Both the position numbers and the translations under genes were made by a program. A stretch of DNA of 64,000 nt from Catenibacillus sp964565805. Its GTDB lineage: Bacteria > Bacillota > Clostridia > Lachnospirales > Lachnospiraceae. The DNA is taken from positions 1 to 64,000 of the forward strand of contig CAZMGH010000013.1 in NCBI GenBank assembly GCA_964565805.1. Direction: 5' to 3'. How positions within the stretch are numbered: the stretch's first letter is position 1; the number at the start of each line of letters is the position of its first letter. The notes under the pieces were generated by a model. The model saw only the letters and a list, made by a program, of their open reading frames with translations. It was not told where the DNA came from and ran no database searches. Shown here in pieces: positions 33,959 to 43,054 of this stretch.

Positions 33959-34926
33959 TAGGCTGCCCCAGTTACTACCCGTCCTCTGGGTGTTCTGGAA
34001 AGAAGACCGTTTTTTATAAGGTAAGGCTCATACACATCCTCCAAAGTGGAAGCGTCCTCACCGATAGCTGCAGCCAATGTATCCAGCCCCACCGGCTTTC
34101 CATCAAACTTGTCGATCATGGTCGTAATAATGGCCCGGTCAATATGATCCAGTCCGAGAGAATCAATTTCCAGCAGATCCAGAGCCTCTGCAGCTATATC
34201 CGCTGTGATCACTCCGTCATACCGTACCTGGGCGTAATCTCTCACCCGCTTTAAAAGCCGGTTAGCAAGACGGGGGGTTCCCCGGGAACGTCGGGCCAGC
34301 TCCAGGGCTCCGTATTCATTAATCTCAACATGAAGAAGCCGGGCAGAGCGGCAGATGATCTGGCTCAGCTCCTGAGGCGAATAAAATTCCAGGCGGCTGA
34401 CCACACCGAAACGGTCCCTTAAAGGGGCAGTTAAAAGTCCGGCTCTGGTCGTTGCCCCCACTAAAGTAAATCTGGGAAGATCAAGACGGACGGAACGGGC
34501 AGAGGCGCCTTTTCCAATCATAATATCAATCGCAAAATCCTCCATGGCCGGGTAAAGCACTTCCTCCACCTGACGGTTCAGACGGTGAATCTCATCAATA
34601 AATAAAAGATCCCCTTCTGTCAGATTGTTTAAAATGGCTGCAATCTCCCCGGGCTTTTCAATGGCCGGACCGCTGGTCACTTTCAGGTTCACGTTCATCT
34701 CATTGGCAATGATTCCCGCCAGAGTCGTCTTTCCCAGTCCGGGAGGCCCGTAAAACAGCACATGATCCAGGGGCTCTTCTCTTTGCTTAGCCGCCTCAAT
34801 ATATATTTTTAAGGTCTCCTTGGCCTTTGTCTGCCCAATATAGTCCTTAAGAAGCTTAGGCCGCAGATTATTTTCAATTTTAATATCTTCTTCCACGAAT
34901 TCTGTAGTAATAATTCGACGGTTCAT
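33928..34926 (-). CDS. ruvB: Holliday junction branch migration helicase RuvB
   Basis: The 332-residue AAA+ ATPase has Walker A 'FYGPPGLGKTTLAG', Walker B 'LLFIDEIHRL', sensor 'LVGATTRAGLLTAPLRDRFG' and a C-terminal winged helix ('TPRGRVVTGAAYEHFG'). It drives branch migration of Holliday junctions with RuvA. It lies 45 bp behind ruvA and has AGGAGG at its start. Its final codons are duplicated across the adjacent scaffold gap, but the gene itself is complete. Confidence 0.97.
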   Translation of the reverse strand: MNRRIITTEFVEEDIKIENNLRPKLLKDYIGQTKAKETLKIYIEAAKQREEPLDHVLFYGPPGLGKTTLAGIIANEMNVNLKVTSGPAIEKPGEIAAILNNLTEGDLLFIDEIHRLNRQVEEVLYPAMEDFAIDIMIGKGASARSVRLDLPRFTLVGATTRAGLLTAPLRDRFGVVSRLEFYSPQELSQIICRSARLLHVEINEYGALELARRSRGTPRLANRLLKRVRDYAQVRYDGVITADIAAEALDLLEIDSLGLDHIDRAIITTMIDKFDGKPVGLDTLAAAIGEDASTLEDVYEPYLIKNGLLSRTPRGRVVTGAAYEHFGLKPPK

Positions 34927-34971
34927 ACGTTCCTCCTTAAACAGGGAAAATCATTTCCCTTCCGTCCCGGA

Positions 34972-35580
34972 TCACAGGGTCAGAATCTTTTTTAGGGCCA
35001 GCTTTAGTATGACATCACTGGTCATATCCTCAGTAATCTCACACTGACGCACAGCCTGAAGGGCCTGGGTCTGACTGTACCCTAAGGCCACTAAAGCCAG
35101 CACAGCTTCACTTTTACTGTCTGATGACGCTCCGTCCAGGAACACGTCTCCGTCAGATGTATTTTCCAGGGCTTCTCCCAGATTCAACTTATCCTTTAAT
35201 TCCAGGATCAGCTTCTGGGCAGTTTTCTTTCCGATCCCCGGCGCCTTGGCAATGGTCTTGTCATCTCCCGCAAGAACCGCAAAACGCAGAGCATCCGGTG
35301 AAATGGCGGATAATATTCCCAAAGCTCCCTTAGGGCCAATGCCATTGACTGTAATAAGAAGTCGGAAAATGTTCAAGTCGTCCCGGGATAAAAAGCCGTA
35401 AAGACACAGATGATCTTCACGGACATGAAGGTATGTATAAATCTTTATGGAACTGCCCCGCTCAGGCAGATCCCGTATAACAGAGGAAGGGACAAAAACC
35501 TGGTAGCCCATACCGTTATGATCTACCACCACGTAATCCGGCCCGGTCATCTCCAGCTGTCCCTTAATATATGCGATCAT
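34972..35580 (-). CDS. ruvA: Holliday junction DNA-binding protein RuvA
   Basis: The 202-residue protein has the N-terminal OB fold ('MIAYIKGQLEMTGPDYVVVD'), two helix-hairpin-helix motifs ('LITVNGIGPKGALGILS', 'APGIGKKTAQKLILELK') and a C-terminal UBA-like domain that contacts RuvB. It binds Holliday junctions as a tetramer. It is the first gene of the ruvAB operon. No ruvC is adjacent, as in most Firmicutes. Confidence 0.97.
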   Translation of the reverse strand: MIAYIKGQLEMTGPDYVVVDHNGMGYQVFVPSSVIRDLPERGSSIKIYTYLHVREDHLCLYGFLSRDDLNIFRLLITVNGIGPKGALGILSAISPDALRFAVLAGDDKTIAKAPGIGKKTAQKLILELKDKLNLGEALENTSDGDVFLDGASSDSKSEAVLALVALGYSQTQALQAVRQCEITEDMTSDVILKLALKKILTL

Positions 35581-35610
35581 AAAATTCCCCTTTCTGCAAA
35601 CACCAGTTCT

Positions 35611-35639
35611 ATTATATGAAATTTTCTCCCGGAAATCAA
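35611..35639 (-). promoter_or_regulatory. Promoter of ruvAB
   Basis: On the minus strand TTGATT and TATAAT are separated by 17 bp, about 30 bp upstream of ruvA. Confidence 0.65.
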
Positions 35640-35664
35640 CTATAGATTTGCCAGAAACAGTGAC

Positions 35665-35693
35665 TTGCCATCTTTTCCCGAACCCCTTATAAT
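35665..35693 (+). promoter_or_regulatory. Promoter of YprB-type nuclease gene
   Basis: TTGCCA and TATAAT are separated by 17 bp, about 48 bp before the start codon and divergent from the ruvAB promoter. Confidence 0.65.
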
Positions 35694-35741
35694 AAAAATA
35701 AAATCGACTTGACCCACAAAAGCACCGAAAAGGAGGTTTTT

Positions 35742-36992
35742 ATGGTTACCCGCACATATACCATTACAGAAAAAGATATTCCCGCCTTTCACGATCATAC
35801 CATGGAAATGCTCAGCCATGATCAACGACTTGAGCAAGGCGTGTTTTTTGATATAGAAACTACCGGATTTTCACCTGCCACCTGCGGAATTTACCTGATC
35901 GGCTGCTGCCGACGCCAGGAAAATGCCTGGCAGCTGATCCAGTGGATGGCACAGGATGAAAGCCCAGAAGAGCAGCGCGCCATATTGGAGCAGTTTTTTC
36001 AATCAATACAGGATGCAGCCGGGATCATTTCCTATAACGGGGCAACCTTTGATCTGCCCTTTATTGAAAAAAAGGCAAAATTTTTAGGCCTGACCCAGGA
36101 TTTTTCCCGGTGGGATCACCTGGATCTTTACAAAACCATCCGCCCTTTTGGAGCATTTCTCGGCCTGAACAGCCTTAAGCTGAAATCTGTGGAACAGTTT
36201 CTTAGCATCCACCGGGAAGACACCTATTCCGGCGGCGCCCTGATCCCTATTTATAAAGCCTATGCTAAAAGTCACTCGGCTTCCATGGAAGAGCTCCTTC
36301 TCCTTCATAACTGCGAGGACATTAAGGATATGCTTTTTATTCTTCCGGTCCTTGCCTATCCCTATGTACTGGCAGAGGGTGCTTTTTCCATAAACCATGT
36401 GAAAAAATTTTTCCCAATAGCCGGTGAAGAGGCTGGCCCGGTCCTCCCCAAAAACGCAGCGCCTATGGAAAATACAGTGCCTATGGATGGCGCTACTTTT
36501 CCGAAAAATGCAGCGTCTCCGGAAAATTTTTCTGCTTGGGGGATAAATATCTCCCTTAAACCCCAGCTTGCCCTGCCTCTCCCTCTGGATAAAAAAACGC
36601 TGACCCTTCCCGGCACAGATTTAAAACTTGGTCTGAAGATCTGGCCGGATCAGATTTGCCTTTTTCTTCCCATGATCCGGGGCGAAATGAAATTTTTCTA
36701 TGACAACTATAAAGATTATTATTATCTTCCCCAGGAAGACTATGCCATCCATAAAAGTGTGGCTGCCTATGTGGACAAGGACTGCCGAAAAAAAGCCACG
36801 GCCAAAACCTGTTACACAAAAAAAGCAGGTGAATTTCTTCCTCAGCCGGAAAAACTTTTCACACCTGCCTTTAAAAATCACTATGAAGATAAGATCTCCT
36901 GGTTTGAATATAACCCAGGGCTTTTTTCAGCCCCGGAATTTTCAGCCTGTATTCAGCGTTTCTTACGCCTCTTTATTTTAGGAAGCTTTTGA
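35742..36992 (+). CDS. YprB-type ribonuclease H-like (DEDD exonuclease) protein
   Basis: The 416-residue protein has a DEDD exonuclease core: 'VFFDIETTGFSP' (motif I), 'IISYNGATFDLPF' (motif II) and 'HNCEDIKDM' (motif III), as in the YprB/RNase_H_2 family. A Pro/Asn/Glu-rich linker (about 235-265) contains imperfect repeats ('PKNAAPMEN', 'PKNAASPEN'). A C-terminal beta domain follows. ATG 35742 has AAGGAGG 5 nt away. Its last 40 bp overlap the convergent membrane-protein gene. The nucleic acid target is unknown. Confidence 0.85.
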   Translation: MVTRTYTITEKDIPAFHDHTMEMLSHDQRLEQGVFFDIETTGFSPATCGIYLIGCCRRQENAWQLIQWMAQDESPEEQRAILEQFFQSIQDAAGIISYNGATFDLPFIEKKAKFLGLTQDFSRWDHLDLYKTIRPFGAFLGLNSLKLKSVEQFLSIHREDTYSGGALIPIYKAYAKSHSASMEELLLLHNCEDIKDMLFILPVLAYPYVLAEGAFSINHVKKFFPIAGEEAGPVLPKNAAPMENTVPMDGATFPKNAASPENFSAWGINISLKPQLALPLPLDKKTLTLPGTDLKLGLKIWPDQICLFLPMIRGEMKFFYDNYKDYYYLPQEDYAIHKSVAAYVDKDCRKKATAKTCYTKKAGEFLPQPEKLFTPAFKNHYEDKISWFEYNPGLFSAPEFSACIQRFLRLFILGSF

Positions 36993-37798
36993 GTAATCTC
37001 ATCGGCTGTATTCCGGGACGGCTGGACCTTTTGAGGGCTTTCCGTCTCCCGGGGTGGATCTGCCGTTTTCTTTTCATTAAAGGACCGGATCACATCTGCC
37101 GCGCTGACCACCACATCCTGGATCGTATCTTCTGAAATATCCGTTACAGACTTTCTGTGCTCGATCACCTTAAGATAGGAGCGCTTCTTAGACCGGCGGG
37201 TCATACCGGAGAAAAATTCTTCACTGTCCTCCCGAAACACCCATGGGGCCAGACTGCATACAGCCTTCCAGGCCTCTTCCATCATTCCCGCCTTTTTCCC
37301 TTTGACGATGCACCGATACACATGAAACCTTTTATCGCACAAGATCACATCATATTGGACCAGTTCATCACTGCCGGCATCATAAGGCTTTCCAAAACAG
37401 GCCACCAGATCGTCTATCCGCACAAGCTTTACGGAAGGATTCCATGACTTTAAATAGACCAGAATAAAATGCCGGGTTACAAACATATAGTGGTCAAAAA
37501 ACAGCGTCCGTTCATCCCCCAGCTCCCGGAAAAACTCTGCTCGTTCTTCCGGAGAAACGTTTTTAAAAAGCTGATTTTCAAATCCAAAAGCCTTGACCAG
37601 GAAAAAAATGCCCGCGATCAGGATCAGGACACAGGCCCCAATGCCGAAAATATAGGCATATTTACTGGCTGGGTCATAAATCTGGATCATCTCAGACAAA
37701 ATAGAGTATAAAACGCTGCCCCCGAAAATAAGGACCGCCACGCCAATGACCAGATGCCCCACATAATTTCTCAACTTGACAAGGCTGTATTTTTCCAT
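36953..37798 (-). CDS. Uncharacterised two-helix membrane protein
   Basis: A 281-residue protein with two N-terminal membrane helices (about 16-38 and 48-68). A roughly 130-residue cytoplasmic domain ('FFDHYMFVTRHFILVYLKSW', 'VQYDVILCDKRFHVYRCIV') resembles a PH-like beta fold. The tail is basic and Lys/Arg/Pro-rich, ending 'KIKRRKKR'. No family is recognised with confidence. ATG 37798 has GAGAGGTG upstream. Its 3' end overlaps the convergent YprB-type gene by 40 bp, which is unusual. Confidence 0.75.
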   Translation of the reverse strand: MEKYSLVKLRNYVGHLVIGVAVLIFGGSVLYSILSEMIQIYDPASKYAYIFGIGACVLILIAGIFFLVKAFGFENQLFKNVSPEERAEFFRELGDERTLFFDHYMFVTRHFILVYLKSWNPSVKLVRIDDLVACFGKPYDAGSDELVQYDVILCDKRFHVYRCIVKGKKAGMMEEAWKAVCSLAPWVFREDSEEFFSGMTRRSKKRSYLKVIEHRKSVTDISEDTIQDVVVSAADVIRSFNEKKTADPPRETESPQKVQPSRNTADEITQKLPKIKRRKKR

Positions 37799-37896
37799 AA
37801 TCCACCTCTCCACCACAAGCGTATGCCCCTAAGACTGTGTCTGCCTTTTAACGGCAAGGCTATATCATACCTTTTAACTGTATGGGCCGCGCTTAA

Positions 37897-37941
37897 TTTT
37901 TAAAAAGCAGGAATATATGTTATATTCCTGCTTTTTAAAAA
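37897..37941. terminator. 21-bp perfect hairpin terminator after the S1 gene
   Basis: Arms at 37897-37917 and 37921-37941 (A5/T5-flanked AAGCAGGAATATA) pair perfectly with a 3-base loop and A/T tracts on both sides, so it can act in both directions. A second hairpin (GGCTGTAT / ATACAGCC, about 37947-37968) lies next to it. Confidence 0.85.
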
Positions 37942-37994
37942 ATCCCGGCTGTATCACACATACAGCCGATGATCCCTATAGCGGGATCTTTATT

Positions 37995-39080
37995 TTATTC
38001 CTCAGTTTCTTCCTGAGCCGACTTTTCTGTGTTTTCCATAGCCTTAATGCTCAGGCTGATCTTACGGTCAGTTTCGTTAAAATCAACAACCTTTGCTGTG
38101 ATCATCTGACCTGCGGAAAGAACATCTGACGGTTTGTCCACATGCTCTCTGGAAATCTGAGATACATGGAGAAGAGCGTCTACACCAGGCTCAAGCTCTA
38201 CAAAAGCGCCGAAGTCGGTCATTCTGGCAACCTTGCCTTCAACTACGTTTCCAACAGCGTACTTCTGCGCAGCAGTAAGCCATGGATTTGTCTCAGGAAA
38301 CTTAAGGCTTAACGCGATCTTATCTCCCTGGATGTCTTTGATGAGGACTTTAATGTCATCACCAACCTTTAAGAACTTCTTCGGGTTGTCTACACGTCCC
38401 CAGGACATTTCAGAAATATGAAGCAGGCCATCGGCGCCGCCCAGATCAATAAACGCGCCAAAATCTGTAATATTCTTAACCTTGCCTTCCACAGTCATGC
38501 CCACAGAAATTCTTTCAAGGAGCTCTTTCTGCTTCTGAGCCTTTTCAGCAACTAACAGCTGCTTTCTGTCACCGATGATACGGCGTTTTCTCGGGTTAAA
38601 CTCAGTGATCACAAAAGAAATTTCCTGTCCGTCATACTTGGAAAGGTTTTTCTCATAAATATCAGATACAAGGCTGGCAGGAATAAAGACGCGGGTTTCT
38701 TCAACAACAACGCTTAAGCCGCCGTCCAGGACCTGAGCAACCTTAGCAGTGAGCACTTCATGATTTTCGTAAGCTTCTTCAAGTCTCTTGTTGCCTTTTT
38801 CAGCAGCAAGTCTCTTGTAAGTAAGAAGAACCTGTCCCTCCCCATCGTTTACTTTTAAAACTTTTGCCTGGAGAGTGTCGCCTACATGTACAACCTGAGT
38901 CAGATCAAGGTTCGGTGTGTTGGAATATTCATTTCTTGTGATGATTCCGTCTGCTTTGTAACCTATATTTAAGATAATCTCGTCTTCTTTAACGTCGATT
39001 ACGGTACCTTCAACGACTTCTCCTGTTCTTATTGTTTTTAGTGATGCCTCCAATAATTGTTCAAAACTCATTTCAGACAT
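37995..39080 (-). CDS. S1 RNA-binding domain protein (ribosomal protein S1 homologue)
   Basis: The 361-residue protein contains four tandem S1 OB-fold domains, at about 15-87, 103-167, 189-258 and 276-345. Repeated 'GTVIDVKEDEIILNIG', 'GKVKNITDFGAFIDLGGADG' and 'GKVARMTDFGAFVELEPGVDA' elements mark them. Clostridial S1 homologues of this size bind mRNA and may aid translation initiation. It overlaps ispH by 13 bp, a conserved ispH-S1 pairing in Clostridia. An acidic tail ends the protein. Confidence 0.92.
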   Translation of the reverse strand: MSEMSFEQLLEASLKTIRTGEVVEGTVIDVKEDEIILNIGYKADGIITRNEYSNTPNLDLTQVVHVGDTLQAKVLKVNDGEGQVLLTYKRLAAEKGNKRLEEAYENHEVLTAKVAQVLDGGLSVVVEETRVFIPASLVSDIYEKNLSKYDGQEISFVITEFNPRKRRIIGDRKQLLVAEKAQKQKELLERISVGMTVEGKVKNITDFGAFIDLGGADGLLHISEMSWGRVDNPKKFLKVGDDIKVLIKDIQGDKIALSLKFPETNPWLTAAQKYAVGNVVEGKVARMTDFGAFVELEPGVDALLHVSQISREHVDKPSDVLSAGQMITAKVVDFNETDRKISLSIKAMENTEKSAQEETEE

Positions 39081-39907
39081 GCTTTATGAACCTCCTCGAT
39101 AATATTATTTGGGGTGGATGCCCCTGCGGTAATACCTACATTACTCATAGATTTTACTTTCGCTAGATCTAAGTCATTCAGTGTCTGTATATAGTAAGTA
39201 TTTTCACATTCATTTTTACAAATCTCATATAACTTTTGAGTATTTGAGCTATGACGTCCGCCAATTACGATCATGGCGTCTGCACGGGCGGCTATCTGCC
39301 TTGCTTCGGTCTGGCGTTCTTCCGTCGCATTGCAGATAGTATTTAAACATCTTATATCATAACCTTTTTTTGAAATAATTTCAACTAAATCTTTAAATTT
39401 ATTGTAATTAAATGTTGTTTGTGATACAATGCACAGCTTTTCAGATTTTCCGGCACAAAATCTATCGGCTTCGTCAATATTTTCAATAACCGTTACAGGG
39501 CTTTTACACCAGCCTTTTATGGCTTCCACTTCCGGATGGCGATCATTTCCGATAATAATAATGCTTCGCCCCTCTAAAGCCTGTGCTTCCACAATTTTAT
39601 GAATTTTCTTTACAAATGGACATGTGGCATCTACAATGCGCACCCCTTTTCTTTCCAGAGTTTCATATTCCTCTCTGGAAATTCCGTGGGAGCGGATCAC
39701 GACAGACACTCCCGGCACAAGGCGCTCATCCTCCAGATCCCAGATCACATCCACGCCACGGGCCTTAAGGTCTGCCACCACCTCTTCATTATGGATAATG
39801 GGACCGTATGTAAAAACTGAGCCTTTTCCGATTTCGTCATAAACCATATTTACAGCCCGCTTTACACCAAAACAAAAGCCGGCGGTTTTTGCAAGAGTTA
39901 CACTCAT
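39068..39907 (-). CDS. ispH: 4-hydroxy-3-methylbut-2-enyl diphosphate reductase
   Basis: The 279-residue Fe-S enzyme performs the last step of the MEP isoprenoid pathway, giving IPP and DMAPP. Visible are 'AKTAGFCFGVKRAV' with Cys12, 'YGPIIHNEEVV' with a substrate-binding His, 'VDATCPFVKKIH' and 'LNTICNATEERQ', which supply the three cluster cysteines. It overlaps cmk by 4 bp upstream and the S1 gene by 13 bp downstream. Confidence 0.96.
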   Translation of the reverse strand: MSVTLAKTAGFCFGVKRAVNMVYDEIGKGSVFTYGPIIHNEEVVADLKARGVDVIWDLEDERLVPGVSVVIRSHGISREEYETLERKGVRIVDATCPFVKKIHKIVEAQALEGRSIIIIGNDRHPEVEAIKGWCKSPVTVIENIDEADRFCAGKSEKLCIVSQTTFNYNKFKDLVEIISKKGYDIRCLNTICNATEERQTEARQIAARADAMIVIGGRHSSNTQKLYEICKNECENTYYIQTLNDLDLAKVKSMSNVGITAGASTPNNIIEEVHKACLK

Positions 39908-40578
39908 ACATCCATCCTCCGCTCATGATAAAGCTTTATGATCGCCTGGATTACCTGGGGAATATCCATGTGTGATGTATCCAGATAAACTGCATCAGCC
40001 GCCTGACGCAAAGGAGCCAGGGCCCGATGGGTATCGTCATAATCCCGCTTTTCAATGCCTTCCCGCACATGCTCTAAGGTTTCCTCTTCACCTTTTTCCA
40101 CAAGCTCCTTAAACCGGCGCTCAGCTCTGGCATCGACGGAAGCTGTAAGAAAGATTTTCAGCGGCGCGTCTGGAAGAACATTGGTGCCAATGTCCCGGCC
40201 GTCCATAATCACATCATTATCCGCGGCAAGATCTCTTTGAAGGCCTAAAAGCTTTTCCCTCACCTTTCCATAGGCGCTTATGGCGGAGGCTGTATTTCCC
40301 ACTTTTTCCTGACGGAGAAATCCGGTAACATTTTCCCCGTTTAACAGCACCTGCTGCGTCCCATTTTCATAACGGATCGTTACAGAGGCATTTTCAACAG
40401 CCTGCCCCACCGCCGCTTCATCCTCCACAGAAATCTGCCGGTTAAGGACATATAAGGCCAGGGCGCGGTACATTGCCCCCGTGTCTACATAAATAAAGCC
40501 CAGCTCCTTTGCCACGGCCTTCGCGATAGTGCTTTTCCCCGCACCAGAGGGTCCATCCACTGCAATATTAAAACCCAA
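39904..40578 (-). CDS. cmk: Cytidylate kinase
   Basis: The 224-residue NMP kinase phosphorylates CMP and dCMP. It has the P-loop 'VDGPSGAGKSTIAKA', 'YVDTGAMYRA', 'DGRDIGTNVLPDA' and the LID-like 'RRFKELVEKGEEET' region. It starts with TTG at 40578, with GGAGG 8 nt upstream. A second, apparently unused copy of the same ribosome-binding segment lies 52 bp further upstream. It forms an operon with ispH and the S1 gene. Confidence 0.95.
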   Translation of the reverse strand: MGFNIAVDGPSGAGKSTIAKAVAKELGFIYVDTGAMYRALALYVLNRQISVEDEAAVGQAVENASVTIRYENGTQQVLLNGENVTGFLRQEKVGNTASAISAYGKVREKLLGLQRDLAADNDVIMDGRDIGTNVLPDAPLKIFLTASVDARAERRFKELVEKGEEETLEHVREGIEKRDYDDTHRALAPLRQAADAVYLDTSHMDIPQVIQAIIKLYHERRMDV

Positions 40579-40582
40579 AACA

Positions 40583-40605
40583 ATTTCCTCCTAAAGGTTA
40601 TTTTT
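40583..40605. repeat. 23-bp direct repeat (functional RBS copy of cmk)
   Basis: Identical to 40635-40657. On the minus strand it contains TAGGAGG positioned 8 nt before the TTG start of cmk. Confidence 0.9.
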
Positions 40606-40634
40606 TTAAAACCATACAGGTATCCCCAGGGGGG

Positions 40635-40657
40635 ATTTCCTCCTAAAGGTTATTTTT
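40635..40657. repeat. 23-bp direct repeat (orphan RBS copy)
   Basis: The duplicated ribosome-binding segment overlaps the stop codon of the upstream flavoprotein gene. No start codon follows within 20 nt; an ATCCCC/GGGGAT hairpin does. Confidence 0.9.
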
Positions 40658-41897
40658 ATACGTTATTTCCTGCCAGCCAGCCGCTGGACCAGGCAATCTG
40701 AAGATTAAAGCCGCCGGTCAGGGCATCCAGATCCAGCACTTCTCCGGCAAAGTACAGGCCAAAGACTTTTTTCGACTCCATGGTGGACGGATTAATCTCC
40801 TTCACCGACACGCCGCCCCGGGTAATGATCGCCTCTTTATAATCTCTTACCCCTGCCACAGTCATGGTCAGGTTCTTCAGCAAATGAACCAGCTGATGGC
40901 GTTCTTCCCTGCTGATCTCATTGACCGGCTTTTTGCCGTCAATGCCGGACAGATCTACAACCACAGGAATCAGTTTGGAAGGAAGAAGGGCTGAAAGGCT
41001 GTTGGAAAACTGTCGGTTAATATTTTTCTCAAAATCCCTTAAGATCCGGGCGTCCAGCTGTTCAACCGACAGAGCCGGCTTAAGGTCGATGGTAAGCTTA
41101 ACCGGCATTTCTTTCTCCAGCGCCTTTAAAATATAGGCGCTTCCCGATAAGATCAGAGGGCCGCTGACCCCAAAGTGGGTAAAAAGCATCTCCCCAAAGT
41201 CCTCATACAGCTTCTTTTTCCCCTGATAAAACCCTGCCCGGACATTTTTTAAGGAGAGACCCTGCAAACTTTTGCACCAGTCCTCACAAATATTTACAGG
41301 CACCAGAGAAGGCATAAGCTTTGTCACTGTATGACCGGCCTCCCGGGCAAAATCATATCCGTCCCCCGTAGAACCGGTAGAAGGATAAGAAAGTCCCCCG
41401 GTAGCTACGATCACCTTATCTGCCAGAATAGTTTCTGTCTTATTTCCATGGGCATACTCTGCTCCTGCCACTTTATTATCCCGGATCAAAAGTTTTTTTA
41501 CCCTGCTTTCCAGGTGAATCATAACCCCCAGATCTTTAAGGGCTCTCTCTAACGCGCGGATCACATCAGAGGATTTATCTGAGCCGGGAAATACCCGGTT
41601 TCCCCGCTCTGTTTTTAAGTGAAGTCCAAGCTTTTCCAGGAAAGCCATCATATCCTGACTGTTAAAGGAATAAAAAGCGCTGTAGAGAAACTTAGGGTTC
41701 GTCACTACGTTTTTCAGCAAAGTCTCCACATCACAGTCATTGGTCACATTGCACCGGCCTTTTCCGGTGATAAAAAGCTTCTTTCCCAGCTTTTCATTTT
41801 TTTCCAGCAAATGGACCTTATCCCCTTTTTGAGCAGCCTGGATCGCTGCCATCATTCCCGCGGCTCCGCCGCCAATAATTACCACAGTATTTTCCAT
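40656..41897 (-). CDS. HI0933/YhiN family FAD-dependent oxidoreductase
   Basis: The 413-residue flavoprotein has an N-terminal dinucleotide fold ('VVIIGGGAAGMMAAIQAAQKG'), the family-specific 'KLGKKLFITGKGRCNVTN', 'VIVATGGLSYPSTGSTGDGY' and C-terminal 'VFGLYFAGEVLDLDALTGGF'. The biological reaction is not established for the family. It lies between an RpiR-type regulator (9 bp) and cmk (77 bp) on the same strand, the usual setting in Lachnospiraceae. Confidence 0.92.
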   Translation of the reverse strand: MENTVVIIGGGAAGMMAAIQAAQKGDKVHLLEKNEKLGKKLFITGKGRCNVTNDCDVETLLKNVVTNPKFLYSAFYSFNSQDMMAFLEKLGLHLKTERGNRVFPGSDKSSDVIRALERALKDLGVMIHLESRVKKLLIRDNKVAGAEYAHGNKTETILADKVIVATGGLSYPSTGSTGDGYDFAREAGHTVTKLMPSLVPVNICEDWCKSLQGLSLKNVRAGFYQGKKKLYEDFGEMLFTHFGVSGPLILSGSAYILKALEKEMPVKLTIDLKPALSVEQLDARILRDFEKNINRQFSNSLSALLPSKLIPVVVDLSGIDGKKPVNEISREERHQLVHLLKNLTMTVAGVRDYKEAIITRGGVSVKEINPSTMESKKVFGLYFAGEVLDLDALTGGFNLQIAWSSGWLAGNNV

Positions 41898-41906
41898 AAG
41901 CTGGAT

Positions 41907-42785
41907 CTACTCCTCCTCATCCTGAGAAGTTTTGTATACACCATATTCTTCCCAGATATTTTCCAGTGTACGCATAGTCTCTGTAACTTTTTCTTTATTT
42001 TTCAGGCTCAGGGCCGTGATCAGGGCATTGATCACACTCATGGGAGCCACAAGAGAATCCGCAATGGATGCCATATTGCTTTCCGCGAAAAGATTATAGC
42101 GGGCATATTCTACCATAGGGGACGCCGCACTGTCTGTGAGGGCGATGCCTACAGCGCCCCTCCGGCGGCAAAATTCCATAACCCGCACTGTATCCATAGA
42201 ATACCTGGGAAAGCTAATGCCGATGATCACATCCTGACCACTGATCCTGTGGACATCCTCCATGGACTCCGCCAGACTGTTGGTACTTACTATTTTAACA
42301 TTTTCAAAAATGTAATTCAGATAATAGTAAAAAAATCGGGCCAAAACCTCAGAGCTTCGCCCGCCTACAACGTAAATGCGCCGTGCCCGGCAAATGGCAT
42401 CCACACCACTGTTAAACTCCTCTTTATTTAGCTCATCCAATGTCTTCTTTATATTCTCATAATCTCCCCGCAGAATGGAATCCGCAATATGTCCCTGCTC
42501 CACCCGGTCATTGGTGAGAGCCATGCGCTGTATGGAATTGAGTCGGTTCTTAACAATCTCCTCCAGGGCTTTCTGGAATTGGGGATAGCCTTTAAATCCC
42601 AACTCGGTGGCAAACCGAACTACTGTAGATTCACTGACCCCTACGATACTGCCCAGCTTGGCCGCTGTAAGGTTCACGGCTTTGTCATAATTTTCACAAA
42701 CATAATTGGCGATCCTTTTTTGACCTTTACTGAAGGTTTTATAAGATTCCTCCATTTTTTTCAAAAGGTCTGCTGCTACTTCCAT
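41907..42785 (-). CDS. MurR/RpiR family transcriptional regulator
   Basis: The 292-residue protein has an N-terminal RpiR helix-turn-helix ('FSKGQKRIANYVCENY', 'AKLGSIVGVSESTVVRFATE'). A SIS domain (about 120-260) follows, with 'RIYVVGGRSSEVLARFFYYY' and 'DVIIGISFPRYSMDT', expected to bind a phosphosugar. It is the first gene of the flavoprotein-cmk-ispH-S1 run, and no sugar genes are close, so its regulon is unclear. Confidence 0.92.
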   Translation of the reverse strand: MEVAADLLKKMEESYKTFSKGQKRIANYVCENYDKAVNLTAAKLGSIVGVSESTVVRFATELGFKGYPQFQKALEEIVKNRLNSIQRMALTNDRVEQGHIADSILRGDYENIKKTLDELNKEEFNSGVDAICRARRIYVVGGRSSEVLARFFYYYLNYIFENVKIVSTNSLAESMEDVHRISGQDVIIGISFPRYSMDTVRVMEFCRRRGAVGIALTDSAASPMVEYARYNLFAESNMASIADSLVAPMSVINALITALSLKNKEKVTETMRTLENIWEEYGVYKTSQDEEE

Positions 42786-42879
42786 TCTTTCACCTCAGTT
42801 TAACATGCTTTTTTCCGAAAAATGGCTGCTTTTCGGTTGTCTCGTTCACATTATACCTGTTTTGCCTGAAAAACACAAC

Positions 42880-42938
42880 AAAAGCCACTAAAAAATGAAT
42901 CTTTCTTTTCAGAAAATTTCATTTTTAATGGCTTTTTT
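42880..42938. terminator. Terminator between CoA-transferase operon and rpiR-type gene
   Basis: AAAAGCCACTAAAAAATGA pairs with TCATTTTTAATGGCTTTT with one mismatch. T-runs follow on both strands, so it ends the atoA transcript and can work in either direction. Confidence 0.8.
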
Positions 42939-43054
42939 GTTTCACACAGACAAATCCGGTCAAAGATTTGTCTGCGTCTCCTATATATGCCCGAGGGCTC
43001 CCATTAAAGGGGAGCAACACCGTTGGAATCAAAGACTCGCCCAGCCCTCATATG

